This document shows, in pieces, positions 44,820-53,326 of a stretch of DNA of 64,000 bases; position 1 is the first letter of the stretch, and each line of letters begins with the position of its first letter. The stretch is taken from contig NZ_CP024091.1 in assembly GCF_002736205.1 (NCBI RefSeq), forward strand, positions 4,771,555 to 4,835,554, written 5' to 3'. The DNA comes from Pedobacter ginsengisoli. GTDB taxonomy: Bacteria > Bacteroidota > Bacteroidia > Sphingobacteriales > Sphingobacteriaceae. The notes beneath the pieces are model-generated. The model had not been told where the DNA came from. It searched no databases and was given only the letters and a program-made list of their open reading frames with translations. The position numbers and the translations under genes are program-made.

Positions 44820-46052
44820 ATGAGTCTAAGAAAATTAATAAGTAATAAAACAATAGCGGCACTAGCAGTGATTTTAACTGCATTTGCAAATACGAGCGCC
44901 TTTGCACAGGCGGCCGCTGCAACCGCTGAGAAACCTGTTGATATGGGACCGGTTTATAAAACCGCAACGTTCTATGTTCTTGCATTTTTACTAGTTTGCT
45001 TATTTGTAGCAATAGTTGGTAAAGCAATAAAGGTTTATGAACTGACCCGTGAGGTTCAAGATAAACCAAAGGGAATTAACTGGGATGCAATAAACGGAGG
45101 TTTATTCGCCTTGTTCCTTATTGTAGGTTTATATGGTGTATATTGGGAATATACAGTTCATGGAAACATGATCTTACCTGAGGCCGCTTCTGAGCATGGT
45201 AAAAAGATAGATCAGATGTTCAATATTACATTGATCCTTACTACTATCGTTTTTATTGTTACACACATTCTTTTATTCACTTTCGCCTATTTCTATAAAC
45301 ATAGTGGAAAAAGAAAGGCTTATTACTACCCTCATAATAATACGATTGAGCGTATCTGGACAATTATTCCCGCTTTAGTATTAACGGTCCTTGTACTTAT
45401 GGGTTTCCTTACATGGAGATCTATATTTTATAAAGTTGAAGATCCTAATAATAAGCCTATCAGTATAGAGATTACTTCATCGCAATTTGCCTGGGCAATT
45501 CGCTATGCTGGTGCTGATGGCGTAGTTGGATTGAAAAATTATAAGTTAATTACTTCTGATAATGCATTAGGTATTGATTTTAAAGACAAAAAGACATTGG
45601 ATGATCAGCTTGCAGAAGTTATGGTTATTCCAGTTAATAAGCCTGTTCGTTTAATTCTTACCAGTAAGGATGTAATTCATAGTTTTTACATGCCACACTT
45701 TAGGGTTCAATTGAACACTGTACCGGGTATGACTTCGTATTTCGAATTTACTCCTACAATTACTACAGAGGAGATGAAGGCTAAAACAAATGATCCTAAA
45801 TTTAAATACCTGTTCTTATGTAATAAGATTTGTGGTGATGGTCACTACAAAATGCAGAGAGAAGTTAAAGTTGTTTCACAAGCTGAATATGATGCGTGGG
45901 TTGCTGAATTACCAACATATCTGACTGATGATTTAAGGAAGCAATTTAATTTGCCTGTAGCTTCGGCTCCTGCTACTGAAGCAGCGCCTGTTGACACAGC
46001 TGCAAAAGATACTTCTGCAGTTAAAACGAATCAAATAGCTTTAAAAAAATAA
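44820..46052 (+). CDS. coxB: Cytochrome c oxidase subunit II
   Basis: The 410-residue protein is longer than usual: a signal peptide (ending SAFAQ) and two extra membrane segments precede the normal two-helix hairpin (about residues 135-210). The C-terminal cupredoxin domain has IHSFYMPHFRVQLNTVPGM and the CuA site CNKICGDGHYKM; the Glu usual at the third position is Lys here, as in other Bacteroidota, to my recollection. No heme c motif is fused. An Ala/Thr-rich tail ends the protein. It receives electrons from ACIII and feeds subunit I. Confidence 0.95.
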   Translation: MSLRKLISNKTIAALAVILTAFANTSAFAQAAAATAEKPVDMGPVYKTATFYVLAFLLVCLFVAIVGKAIKVYELTREVQDKPKGINWDAINGGLFALFLIVGLYGVYWEYTVHGNMILPEAASEHGKKIDQMFNITLILTTIVFIVTHILLFTFAYFYKHSGKRKAYYYPHNNTIERIWTIIPALVLTVLVLMGFLTWRSIFYKVEDPNNKPISIEITSSQFAWAIRYAGADGVVGLKNYKLITSDNALGIDFKDKKTLDDQLAEVMVIPVNKPVRLILTSKDVIHSFYMPHFRVQLNTVPGMTSYFEFTPTITTEEMKAKTNDPKFKYLFLCNKICGDGHYKMQREVKVVSQAEYDAWVAELPTYLTDDLRKQFNLPVASAPATEAAPVDTAAKDTSAVKTNQIALKK

Positions 46053-46072
46053 CAATACTGGAATAGCACATT

Positions 46073-47962
46073 ATGTCAACTATATCATTACACGATACAC
46101 ATAACCACGATAGCCATGATGATCATGGTCATCACAAAGAGACTTTTTTTACAAAGTACGTCTTTAGTCAGGATCACAAGATGATCGCTAAGCAGTTTTT
46201 GATAACTGGTATTATCATGGCTGTTATAGCAATGGGCTTATCTATTTTGTTCCGTATACAATTAGCATGGCCAGATAAAAGTTTCCCTCTTTTAGAGACA
46301 TTTTTAGGTAAATGGGCTGAAGGTGGAAGGATAAAACCAGACTTTTATTTAGCCTTAGTTACAATACATGGTACCATTATGGTATTCTTTGTATTAACAG
46401 CTGGTTTAAGTGGTACCTTTAGTAACTTATTGATACCTCTTCAAATAGGAGCAAGAGATATGGCATCACCATTTCTTAATATGCTTTCATACTGGTTCTT
46501 TTTTACAGCTTGTGTAATCATGATGAGTTCATTCTTTATACAAACTGGTCCTGCAAGTGCTGGATGGACGGTTTATCCGCCTTTGTCTGCATTGCCAACT
46601 GCAATTAGTGGTTCTGGATTAGGAATGACTTTATGGTTAATTAGTATGGTACTATTCGTGGCATCATCATTAATGGGTGGTATCAACTACGTAAGTACTA
46701 TTTTAAACATGCGTACTAAAGGGATGGATTTATGGAAAATGCCATTAACAATATGGGCGTTTTTCTTAACGGCTATTTTAGGTATTCTATCTTTCCCTGT
46801 GTTAGTTGCAGGTGTTGTATTATTAGTATTTGACCGTAGTTTTGGAACGAGTTTCTACCTTTCTGATATCGTTATGGGTACTCAAGTATTGCCAAACGAA
46901 GGGGGATCACCGATTTTATGGCAACATTTATTCTGGTTCCTGGGGCACCCTGAGGTATATATTGTAATTATGCCTGCAATGGGATTGTCTTCAGAGATTA
47001 TGTCTGTAAATTCAAGAAAGCCGATTTTTGGTTACCACGCAATGATTTATTCATTGATCGGTATTACTATATTATCATTCATCGTTTGGGGTCACCACAT
47101 GTTTGTAACAGGTATGAACCCATTATTAGGTGGTGTGTTTATGATTACAACTTTGATCATTGCTGTTCCATCTGCAGTTAAGACATTTAACTGGTTAGCT
47201 ACATTATGGAGAGGTAATATTAGATTTACCCCTGCTATGTTGTTTGCTATAGGTATGGTGTCATTCTTTATCTCTGGTGGTTTAACTGGTATATTCTTGG
47301 GTAATGCATCATTAGATATTAACTTGCATGATACCTACTTTGTTATTGCTCACTTCCACCTTGTAATGGGATCGGCTGCAATATTTGGTATGCTTGCGGG
47401 TGTTTATCACTACTTCCCAAAAATGTTTGGAAGATTAATGAGTAGTAAGCTTGGTTATTTACACTTTTGGATCACATTTATCTGTGCTTATTTAGTGTTC
47501 TTCCCTCTACACTTTTTAGGACTTGATGGAGTTCCTCGACGTTACTATGCATTTACTGAATTTGAGTTTATGCAGAAATGGGTTACGGTAAATATTTTAG
47601 TTACCTGGTCTGCAATTATAGCGGCATTAGCTCAAGTTGCATTCTTGTTTAACTTCTTCTATTCTATCTTTAAAGGTAAAGTTTCATCGAGAAATCCATG
47701 GGGAGCAAATACACTAGAGTGGACTACTCCGGTTGAGCGTTTACATGGTAACTGGCCAGGTGAGATCCCAACTGTTTATCGTTGGCCGTATGACTATAGC
47801 AAGCCAGGAGCTGAAGAAGATTTTATTCCTCAAACTGTGCCTTTCTCTCAAACTATGAGTTCGAATATGCCTCATGATTTTGAAGGAAATGCGGAATCTG
47901 AACGCATACAGAGAGAGTGGGAAGAGAAAGAAGAAGCTGCAGGCAAAACAAAATTAGACTAG
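46073..47962 (+). CDS. coxA: Cytochrome c oxidase subunit I
   Basis: The 629-residue protein has about twelve helices. Heme and copper ligands lie in TIHGTIMVFF, WFLGHPEVYIVIMPAMG (His-Tyr cross-link), VWGHHMFVTGMNP and DTYFVIAHFHLVMG. The cytoplasmic N terminus is unusually His-rich (HDTHNHDSHDDHGHHKE). It reduces O2 to water and pumps protons at the heme a / heme a3-CuB centre. It lies 20 bp after coxB and is followed by a terminator. Confidence 0.97.
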   Translation: MSTISLHDTHNHDSHDDHGHHKETFFTKYVFSQDHKMIAKQFLITGIIMAVIAMGLSILFRIQLAWPDKSFPLLETFLGKWAEGGRIKPDFYLALVTIHGTIMVFFVLTAGLSGTFSNLLIPLQIGARDMASPFLNMLSYWFFFTACVIMMSSFFIQTGPASAGWTVYPPLSALPTAISGSGLGMTLWLISMVLFVASSLMGGINYVSTILNMRTKGMDLWKMPLTIWAFFLTAILGILSFPVLVAGVVLLVFDRSFGTSFYLSDIVMGTQVLPNEGGSPILWQHLFWFLGHPEVYIVIMPAMGLSSEIMSVNSRKPIFGYHAMIYSLIGITILSFIVWGHHMFVTGMNPLLGGVFMITTLIIAVPSAVKTFNWLATLWRGNIRFTPAMLFAIGMVSFFISGGLTGIFLGNASLDINLHDTYFVIAHFHLVMGSAAIFGMLAGVYHYFPKMFGRLMSSKLGYLHFWITFICAYLVFFPLHFLGLDGVPRRYYAFTEFEFMQKWVTVNILVTWSAIIAALAQVAFLFNFFYSIFKGKVSSRNPWGANTLEWTTPVERLHGNWPGEIPTVYRWPYDYSKPGAEEDFIPQTVPFSQTMSSNMPHDFEGNAESERIQREWEEKEEAAGKTKLD

Positions 47963-47980
47963 CATATAGTTTATAATATG

Positions 47981-48030
47981 ATGAGGTATCTGCAGTAGGT
48001 AAATACTTACAACAGATACCTCATTTTTTT
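47981..48030 (+). terminator. Intrinsic terminator after coxA
   Basis: The perfect 12-bp stem ATGAGGTATCTG/CAGATACCTCAT has a 20-nt loop and is followed by T7. It should end or attenuate the act-cox transcript, lowering expression of the downstream heme A and subunit III genes. Confidence 0.75.
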
Positions 48031-48047
48031 TAAATCTAATACACACC

Positions 48048-49111
48048 ATGGTTCCTAAATCTGAGAAGAGATTTATCAGGCTAAACCTTATAACGATAGT
48101 TGTAACCTTATTGCTGATTTTGGCAGGGGGATAGTACGTAGTACAGGTTCTGGTATGGGCTGTCCGGATTGGCCTAAGTGTTTTGATCAATATATACCTC
48201 CAACCTCGGCCGAACAATTGCCGGGTGATTACAAAGAAAAGTATGTAGCTGAACGTGTAGTAAAGAATGAACGTTTTGCTAAAACGCTTGATAAGTTGGG
48301 TAAGGGGCATCTTGCAGATAGTATAAGACACGATGAATCTATTTTACAACCTGAAACTTTTAATGTAGCTAAAACCTGGACCGAATATTTAAATCGGTTA
48401 ATGGGAGCTACAACTGGTTTTTTATTGGTTGGCTTGGTTGTTTATTCTTTTACTTATCGCAAAACTGCAAAGCGCATAGTTGTATTAAGTTGGCTTAATC
48501 TTATAGTGGTTGCTTTTCAGGCGTGGTTGGGATCTATAGTGGTTTCAACTAATCTGGTGCCATGGATTGTTACAGTTCACATGTTATTGGCTTTAGTAAT
48601 TTTGGCAATATTGGTTTATACCTATAATTATGCCCAACAAATGCATAAAGCAGCAACTATAGTTATGGCTAAGGTTTTATGGTTGAAGATTTTAATCTTT
48701 TTAGCTATAGTAGTAAGTGTATTGCAGATTGTATTGGGTACTGAAGTAAGAGAGGCGGTTGACGCAGTTTCAAAAGCATTAATGTATACTGATCGTGAAA
48801 GCTGGTTAATTAAGGTTGGAAAGATCTTTTCTTATCACAGGGATTCGGCCATAATTGTGCTTATTTTGAATATTTTTATATATAAGATTGTTAAAGACAG
48901 ATTCAACGGCAAAGCCACTGCATTGATGGTTGCTAATTCTATTGCTGTTGTATTAATTATTCAGATTGTAACGGGATTAATATTGTCGAACTTTGCATTA
49001 CCACCTTACGCTCAGGCCCTACATATTTTATTTTCAACTTTACTATTTAGTCTGCAATACTATTTGTACTTGCTGGTTTACAAAACTGATACTTACAATC
49101 AAGAGCATTAA
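48048..49111 (+). pseudogene. ctaA: Heme A synthase (CtaA/COX15), one-base frameshift
   Basis: Translation from ATG 48048 gives a basic N terminus and first helix up to LLLILAGG, then TAG. The G-run at 48126-48130 has five G where six would give AGGIVRSTGSGMGCPDWPKC and continue to 49111 (354 residues, normal length). The rest is intact: TWTEYLNRLMGATTGFLLVG carries a heme-ligand His-equivalent region and TVHMLLALVILA holds a conserved His. Heme A synthase converts heme O to heme A for the aa3 oxidase. Loss of it would disable coxA, so a sequencing error or a rescued frame is more likely than a dead gene. Confidence 0.85.
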
Positions 49112-49122
49112 TAATATATAAT

Positions 49123-50001
49123 TTGAAACAGTTTTTAACAGATTTTTCTAAGCTCATTAAATTCAGACTTACATTTCTGGTTGTATTTTCTGCGTCTGTT
49201 ACTTTTTTAATTGGATCTAAGGTAGAAATTAATGGAGTGATTCCAGGCATTGACTGGATGAAATGGCTTATTTTAATAGCTGGAGGTTTCCTGGTTACAT
49301 CTGCTGCCAATTGTTTCAATGAAGTAATTGAGGTTGATCTGGATAAGCTAATGACTCGCACTAAAGATCGTCCGATGCCTGCGGGTCATATGACCACGGG
49401 GCAGGGATTGGTTTCTGGACTTGTAATGGGGATGCTGGGGACATGGTTGCTCGGTAAGTTAAATATAGAGACAGGGTTATTATCTGTTTTCTCGATATTT
49501 TTGTATGCATTTGCTTATACTCCATTGAAGCGTAAATCGCCAGTAGCAGTATTTGTTGGAGCCATTCCAGGCGCTTTACCCCCTCTCATTGGTTATGTGG
49601 CTGCTCATGGAAAAATAGATGAAATTGCAGTAATACTTTTTTTAGTTCAGTTTGTATGGCAGTTTCCTCATTTCTGGTCTATTGCCTGGGTGCTTGATGA
49701 TGATTACAAAAAGGCAGGATTTAGATTGTTACCCACTACCAAAAGAGATAAAACGAGTGCGTTTATAACATTTGTCAGTACTTTAATATTAATTCCTGTT
49801 AGTTTATTGCCTACATTCTATGGATTTGGAGGCTATTATATTGCTGGAGTATCATTGATTTCGGGATTGGTATTTGCTTGGTTAGCATTTAAAATGTGGG
49901 TTAATATGGATTTGGTAAGTGCAAAGAAGGTAATGTTTTGCTCCTTCTTTTATCTTCCATTGGTTCAAGTGATTTTATTTTTTGATTTTATAGCTAAATA
50001 A
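49123..50001 (+). CDS. ctaB: Protoheme IX farnesyltransferase (heme O synthase)
   Basis: The start is TTG 49123 (no nearby ATG fits), giving 292 residues beginning MKQFLTDFSKLIKFRLTFLV, as in homologues. It is a UbiA-superfamily membrane protein. The first Asp-rich motif lies in NCFNEVIEVDLDKLMTRTKD, with RPMPAGHM following, and the second in DDDYKKAGFRLLP. It adds a farnesyl group to heme B to make heme O, the substrate of CtaA. It lies 11 bp after ctaA and 6 bp before the first subunit III gene. Confidence 0.95.
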   Translation: MKQFLTDFSKLIKFRLTFLVVFSASVTFLIGSKVEINGVIPGIDWMKWLILIAGGFLVTSAANCFNEVIEVDLDKLMTRTKDRPMPAGHMTTGQGLVSGLVMGMLGTWLLGKLNIETGLLSVFSIFLYAFAYTPLKRKSPVAVFVGAIPGALPPLIGYVAAHGKIDEIAVILFLVQFVWQFPHFWSIAWVLDDDYKKAGFRLLPTTKRDKTSAFITFVSTLILIPVSLLPTFYGFGGYYIAGVSLISGLVFAWLAFKMWVNMDLVSAKKVMFCSFFYLPLVQVILFFDFIAK

Positions 50002-50007
50002 TTTAAA

Positions 50008-50598
50008 ATGGTACACACATTAAATAAAGAGGATATGAACTCTGCAGCTCCAATAGATACTAAACCTAAAAAGTTTGTTATCTGGTTGTTTGTGGTTTCC
50101 TCGACTATTATGTTTGGAGGTTGGACAAGTTATTATATTGTTTTTGCTGCCTCTAAAGGCAAAGGACATGGCTTGGTACTACCTGATATTTTCATGTATA
50201 GTACGGCTGCATTAATAGGCAGTAGTATATGCTTATTTCTGGCGTCGAGAGCATTAAGAAACGGTCAGATTCAAAAGCAAAGACTGTTCCTGTGGTTTAC
50301 TATCGCTCTTGGATTGGCATTTGGTTATCTGCAGGTAGAAGCATGGTCGAGCCTATATCAAAGTGGAGCAGCAATGGTGAATAATAATGCTGCTATTTCT
50401 GTTATTTACGTAGTTTCAGGATTCCACCTATTGCATATTTTTGCAGGTTTATGTATTGTATTAAATGCCCTGATTGGGGCTTATAAAGAATTGCCAATAG
50501 AAACACGCAAGTACCGGATGGAAATTGCTTCTATATTTTGGCATTTTATAGATATATTATGGATATATCTTTATGTTTTTTTACTTTTGAACAGTTAG
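50008..50598 (+). CDS. Cytochrome c oxidase subunit III (first copy)
   Basis: The 196-residue protein has five membrane segments and belongs to the short subunit III group. SGFHLLHIFAGLCIVLNALI carries the conserved His pair and FWHFIDILWIYLYVFLLL the C-terminal family signature. An alternative start at 50035 would give MNSAAPIDTK. Subunit III stabilises subunit I and supports proton uptake. A second, divergent copy follows after 30 bp. Confidence 0.92.
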   Translation: MVHTLNKEDMNSAAPIDTKPKKFVIWLFVVSSTIMFGGWTSYYIVFAASKGKGHGLVLPDIFMYSTAALIGSSICLFLASRALRNGQIQKQRLFLWFTIALGLAFGYLQVEAWSSLYQSGAAMVNNNAAISVIYVVSGFHLLHIFAGLCIVLNALIGAYKELPIETRKYRMEIASIFWHFIDILWIYLYVFLLLNS

Positions 50599-50628
50599 AT
50601 TTTTTAACAAACTATTACTATTTACAAA

Positions 50629-51336
50629 ATGAGTTCATTATCACAATTAGATCAGGTAAAAACTACTCCATGGAGTGGGGGCCGCTCGCCGTGGTCAGTA
50701 GAGTACGGCAAAATAATGATGTGGTTTTTTCTGGTTTCTGATGCATTCACATTTTCGTCATTATTGATCTATTACGGAGCGCAGCGCTTCAGTAAATTTA
50801 CTTGGCCGGATCCTGATTTGGTTTTCCAATCTATCCCAGGCATAACTGATAGTGGTGCTCCACTGGTATTTGTGGGTATTATGACGTTTATTTTGATCAT
50901 GAGCTCTGTAACTATGGTACTTGCAGTAGAGGCTGGTCACAGACGCTCTAAAAAAGAAGTAGTATGGTGGATGATTGCTACTATAATTGGGGGCTTAATG
51001 TTCCTTGGTTGTCAGGCGGCTGAGTGGACACATTTGTTCCATGAAGGATTTGGTTGGGGTAAAATTCCCACAATGGAAACATTACATCATTTGTTTACTG
51101 GTGAGGTCTCAACTGTTTCTGCACTTCAGTTCTCTAACCTTTTCTTTACAATTACTGGATTCCACGGATTCCACGTATTTAGTGGTGTAATTATTAATAT
51201 CATCATTTTATGCATGACTATTAATGGTACATTTGAAAAGCGCGGACATTACTTAATGGTTGAAAAAGTTGGTTTATACTGGCACTTTGTAGACCTTGTT
51301 TGGGTATTCGTGTTTACATTCTTCTATTTGGTTTAA
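50629..51336 (+). CDS. coxC: Cytochrome c oxidase subunit III (second copy)
   Basis: The 235-residue protein is longer than its neighbour and has seven predicted helices. The motifs LGCQAAEWTHLF, FTITGFHGFHVFSGVIINII and YWHFVDLVWVFVFTFFYLV are typical of subunit III. The pairing of a short and a long copy recurs in Bacteroidota caa3 clusters. It is probably translated from the same mRNA as ctaB and the first copy. Confidence 0.93.
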   Translation: MSSLSQLDQVKTTPWSGGRSPWSVEYGKIMMWFFLVSDAFTFSSLLIYYGAQRFSKFTWPDPDLVFQSIPGITDSGAPLVFVGIMTFILIMSSVTMVLAVEAGHRRSKKEVVWWMIATIIGGLMFLGCQAAEWTHLFHEGFGWGKIPTMETLHHLFTGEVSTVSALQFSNLFFTITGFHGFHVFSGVIINIIILCMTINGTFEKRGHYLMVEKVGLYWHFVDLVWVFVFTFFYLV

Positions 51337-51356
51337 TTATTCTCAATTAAAATATT

Positions 51357-51716
51357 ATGTCAGAAATACATACAGATCACTCTCACGGCGAGCATGCACA
51401 TGGTGAGCATGCAGGGCTAGATAAAAAGAAAATTTGGCAGGTATTTGGTATCCTGCTTGCAATTACTGTAATTGAGTTTATCATCGCTTTGGTGCTTATT
51501 CCAGGCGGTCACATGTCTCAACACATTGGTAACTTCGTTTATATTGCATTAACTTTATTAAAAGCATTTTATATTGTTGCATATTTTATGCACCTTAAAT
51601 ATGAAAAGGTAGGACTTCAGCTTTCTTTAACTGTCGTTTTTGTTTTTATCTTTTACTTTATTGTTTTGATGTTAATTGAAGGAGGTTACTTACACTTACA
51701 TATGCCTTTAGTTTAA
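51357..51716 (+). CDS. coxD: Cytochrome c oxidase subunit IV (prokaryotic CyoD/COX4 type)
   Basis: The 119-residue protein has a His-rich N terminus (HTDHSHGEHAHGEHAG) followed by three membrane helices. KIWQVFGILLAITVIEFIIA and LLKAFYIVAYFMHLKYE are the family signature. It is a small accessory subunit of the oxidase. Its stop overlaps the ATG of the SCO-like gene (TAATG). Confidence 0.88.
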   Translation: MSEIHTDHSHGEHAHGEHAGLDKKKIWQVFGILLAITVIEFIIALVLIPGGHMSQHIGNFVYIALTLLKAFYIVAYFMHLKYEKVGLQLSLTVVFVFIFYFIVLMLIEGGYLHLHMPLV

Positions 51717-52423
51717 TGAAGGGTACTTCAATAAAAAAAGTATTAATCCTGGTCACCATATTAGCGGTACCAGGATTTTTGTATTATTTACTTCAGGAAA
51801 AGGGCAAAAACAGATACAGACCACTTCCTATTTTTGGCCACAAAGAAGTTGCTTCTACATTTCATTCAGTTAGAGGTAAACAGATTCCAGATACGATTTA
51901 CCATATAGTAAGCGATTTTAAACTGATTAATCAGAATGAAGATTCTGTTAGTTGGAGCAAATATGGGAGTAACATTGTAATATTAAATCTGTTCTATACA
52001 AAAGGAGATGCTAATGGTGGAGGAGCAGCAACAAAGGCGATGAAAGGTTTTAATGAAACCTATGAACACAATAAAGCTGTTAATTTTATAGGAATCAGTA
52101 TTGATCCTAAAACTGATAAGCCAGAGGTATTGGCTGATTATGCAAAAATACTTTCTGCGAAGGCGGGAAAATGGGACTTGTTAACCGGTGATAGCGTACA
52201 GTTATCTGGATTGATAAGAAATGGATTATCCTTAGATGCGCATCAAGAAAAGATTGGCACTGAGAACAAATTTATACATAGCAATATGCTTGTATTGCTT
52301 GATAGTCATCGTCGCATTAGAGGCTATTATGAGGCAACTAGTAAGGAGGCCTTATTAAAACTTGATGATGAGATTAAGGTTTTGCTGGCAGAGGAGTTGA
52401 GAAATTCCAGAGACGGAAGATAA
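51716..52423 (+). CDS. SCO1/SenC-family protein lacking all cysteines
   Basis: The 235-residue protein is anchored by an N-terminal helix (about residues 8-24) and has a thioredoxin-fold domain of the SCO family: DFKLINQNEDSVSWSKYGSN, NLFYTKGDANGG, FIGISIDPKTDKPEVLADYA, and FIHSNMLVLLDSHRRIRGYY, which retains the conserved His region. The copper-binding CxxxC that should lie in NLFYTKGDANGG is missing, and there is no Cys anywhere. It cannot bind copper as normal SCO does, so the role in CuA assembly is uncertain. It lies inside the oxidase cluster, overlapping coxD by one base. Confidence 0.82.
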   Translation: MKGTSIKKVLILVTILAVPGFLYYLLQEKGKNRYRPLPIFGHKEVASTFHSVRGKQIPDTIYHIVSDFKLINQNEDSVSWSKYGSNIVILNLFYTKGDANGGGAATKAMKGFNETYEHNKAVNFIGISIDPKTDKPEVLADYAKILSAKAGKWDLLTGDSVQLSGLIRNGLSLDAHQEKIGTENKFIHSNMLVLLDSHRRIRGYYEATSKEALLKLDDEIKVLLAEELRNSRDGR

Positions 52424-52444
52424 GAAGGTCTAAATAGATAGGAT

Positions 52445-53017
52445 ATGAATTTTAACGATAAATTTTTTTTAAGATTAATATGGATTGTAACTGTAGTCGT
52501 GTTACTTGTGGTTTTAGCATTAAAGTTAATGCCACCTCCGGAAACTAAACCCTCTTTCATATATCTATTTCCACACATAATAGGCGGTATTAATGCAACT
52601 TGTTCTGTTCTCCTTGTTGTATCTTTAATCTTTATAAAGAAAAAAAATATACAGGCTCACAAAGTAACTAATGTTATTACATTTATTCTTTCGGCAATTT
52701 TTCTTCTTTTTTATATTGTTTTTCATCTCTATGAAAAAGATACGAAATATGGTGATATTGATCATAATGGTGTGTTGTCGGCAGTAGAATTGGCCGCAGT
52801 TGAATCAACACGTTATATCTATTTCTTTATACTAGCTACACATATTATTCTTGCCATAGTAGTTTTACCTTTAATTTTAGTGAGTTTCTTAAGGGGATTT
52901 AATATGCAGGTAGAACGTCATAAAAAGATTGTTAGGTGGGCTTATCCGGTATGGCTTTATGTTGCTGTAACTGGTGTAATTGTATATCTGATGATATCAC
53001 CTTATTACAATTTTTAA
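52445..53017 (+). CDS. DUF420 membrane protein
   Basis: The 190-residue protein has five membrane segments. YLFPHIIGGINATCSVLLV, AHKVTNVITFILSAIFLLFY, FFILATHIILAIVVLPLILV and ERHKKIVRWAYPVWLYVAVT carry the spaced His residues of the DUF420/CtaM-like family. Members are linked genetically to heme-copper oxidase maturation. Position directly after the SCO-like gene agrees with this. Confidence 0.88.
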   Translation: MNFNDKFFLRLIWIVTVVVLLVVLALKLMPPPETKPSFIYLFPHIIGGINATCSVLLVVSLIFIKKKNIQAHKVTNVITFILSAIFLLFYIVFHLYEKDTKYGDIDHNGVLSAVELAAVESTRYIYFFILATHIILAIVVLPLILVSFLRGFNMQVERHKKIVRWAYPVWLYVAVTGVIVYLMISPYYNF

Positions 53018-53059
53018 ACTGGCCTGACTATTCTTGAAATGTGTTACGGTTTCTTTACT

Positions 53060-53067
53060 TATATTTG
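53060..53067 (+). promoter_or_regulatory. -7 promoter element before the small CxxC membrane protein
   Basis: TATATTTG, an exact TAnnTTTG match, ends 4 bp before ATG 53072. It favours that start over the in-frame ATG at 53039 and suggests a leaderless mRNA for the DUF983/DUF2461 group. Confidence 0.45.
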
Positions 53068-53071
53068 TAAT

Positions 53072-53326
53072 ATGAAAAAGGCTGCATTTATCTTCCTCTT
53101 TATGATCCTGTTGACAGTGTCATTTTCAAATAATGTGAATGCGCAATGTGCTATGTGTACTGTAAGTGCAGAGCAAAGTGTAAAGAATGGCAATACTCAA
53201 GGAAAAGGCTTAAACTCTGGTATTTTATATCTGTTAGCTATCCCTTATGTTTTAATATCAGGAATTGGTGTGTTGTGGTACTTAAAATATCGCAAAAGAA
53301 CCATGAGTTATGCAGAAAACCTCTAA
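53072..53326 (+). CDS. Small exported membrane protein with CxxC motif
   Basis: The 84-residue product has a signal peptide (residues 1-24, ending NVNAQ) directly followed by CAMC, a short Gly/Asn-rich stretch and one membrane helix (ILYLLAIPYVLISGIGVLWY) ending in basic residues. The CxxC would face the periplasm. No family name was recognised; the location between DUF420 and DUF983 suggests a role with copper or thiol handling in oxidase assembly. The start at 53039 was rejected because it would put 11 residues before the signal peptide. Confidence 0.75.
   Translation: MKKAAFIFLFMILLTVSFSNNVNAQCAMCTVSAEQSVKNGNTQGKGLNSGILYLLAIPYVLISGIGVLWYLKYRKRTMSYAENL

Noticed and set aside
48120-48160. 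Programmed frameshifting in ctaA
   Set aside because: No Shine-Dalgarno-like stimulator or downstream pseudoknot was seen, and such regulation is not known for ctaA; a base-count error or G-tract variation is simpler.
47954-48331. Minus-strand frame of 125 codons over the coxA terminator and ctaA start
   Set aside because: It runs through a strong hairpin terminator and is antisense to the ctaA N terminus; the region is explained by frameshifted ctaA.
50538-50741. Plus-strand 67-codon frame spanning the two subunit III genes
   Set aside because: It overlaps both subunit III coding regions in another frame and has no features of its own.
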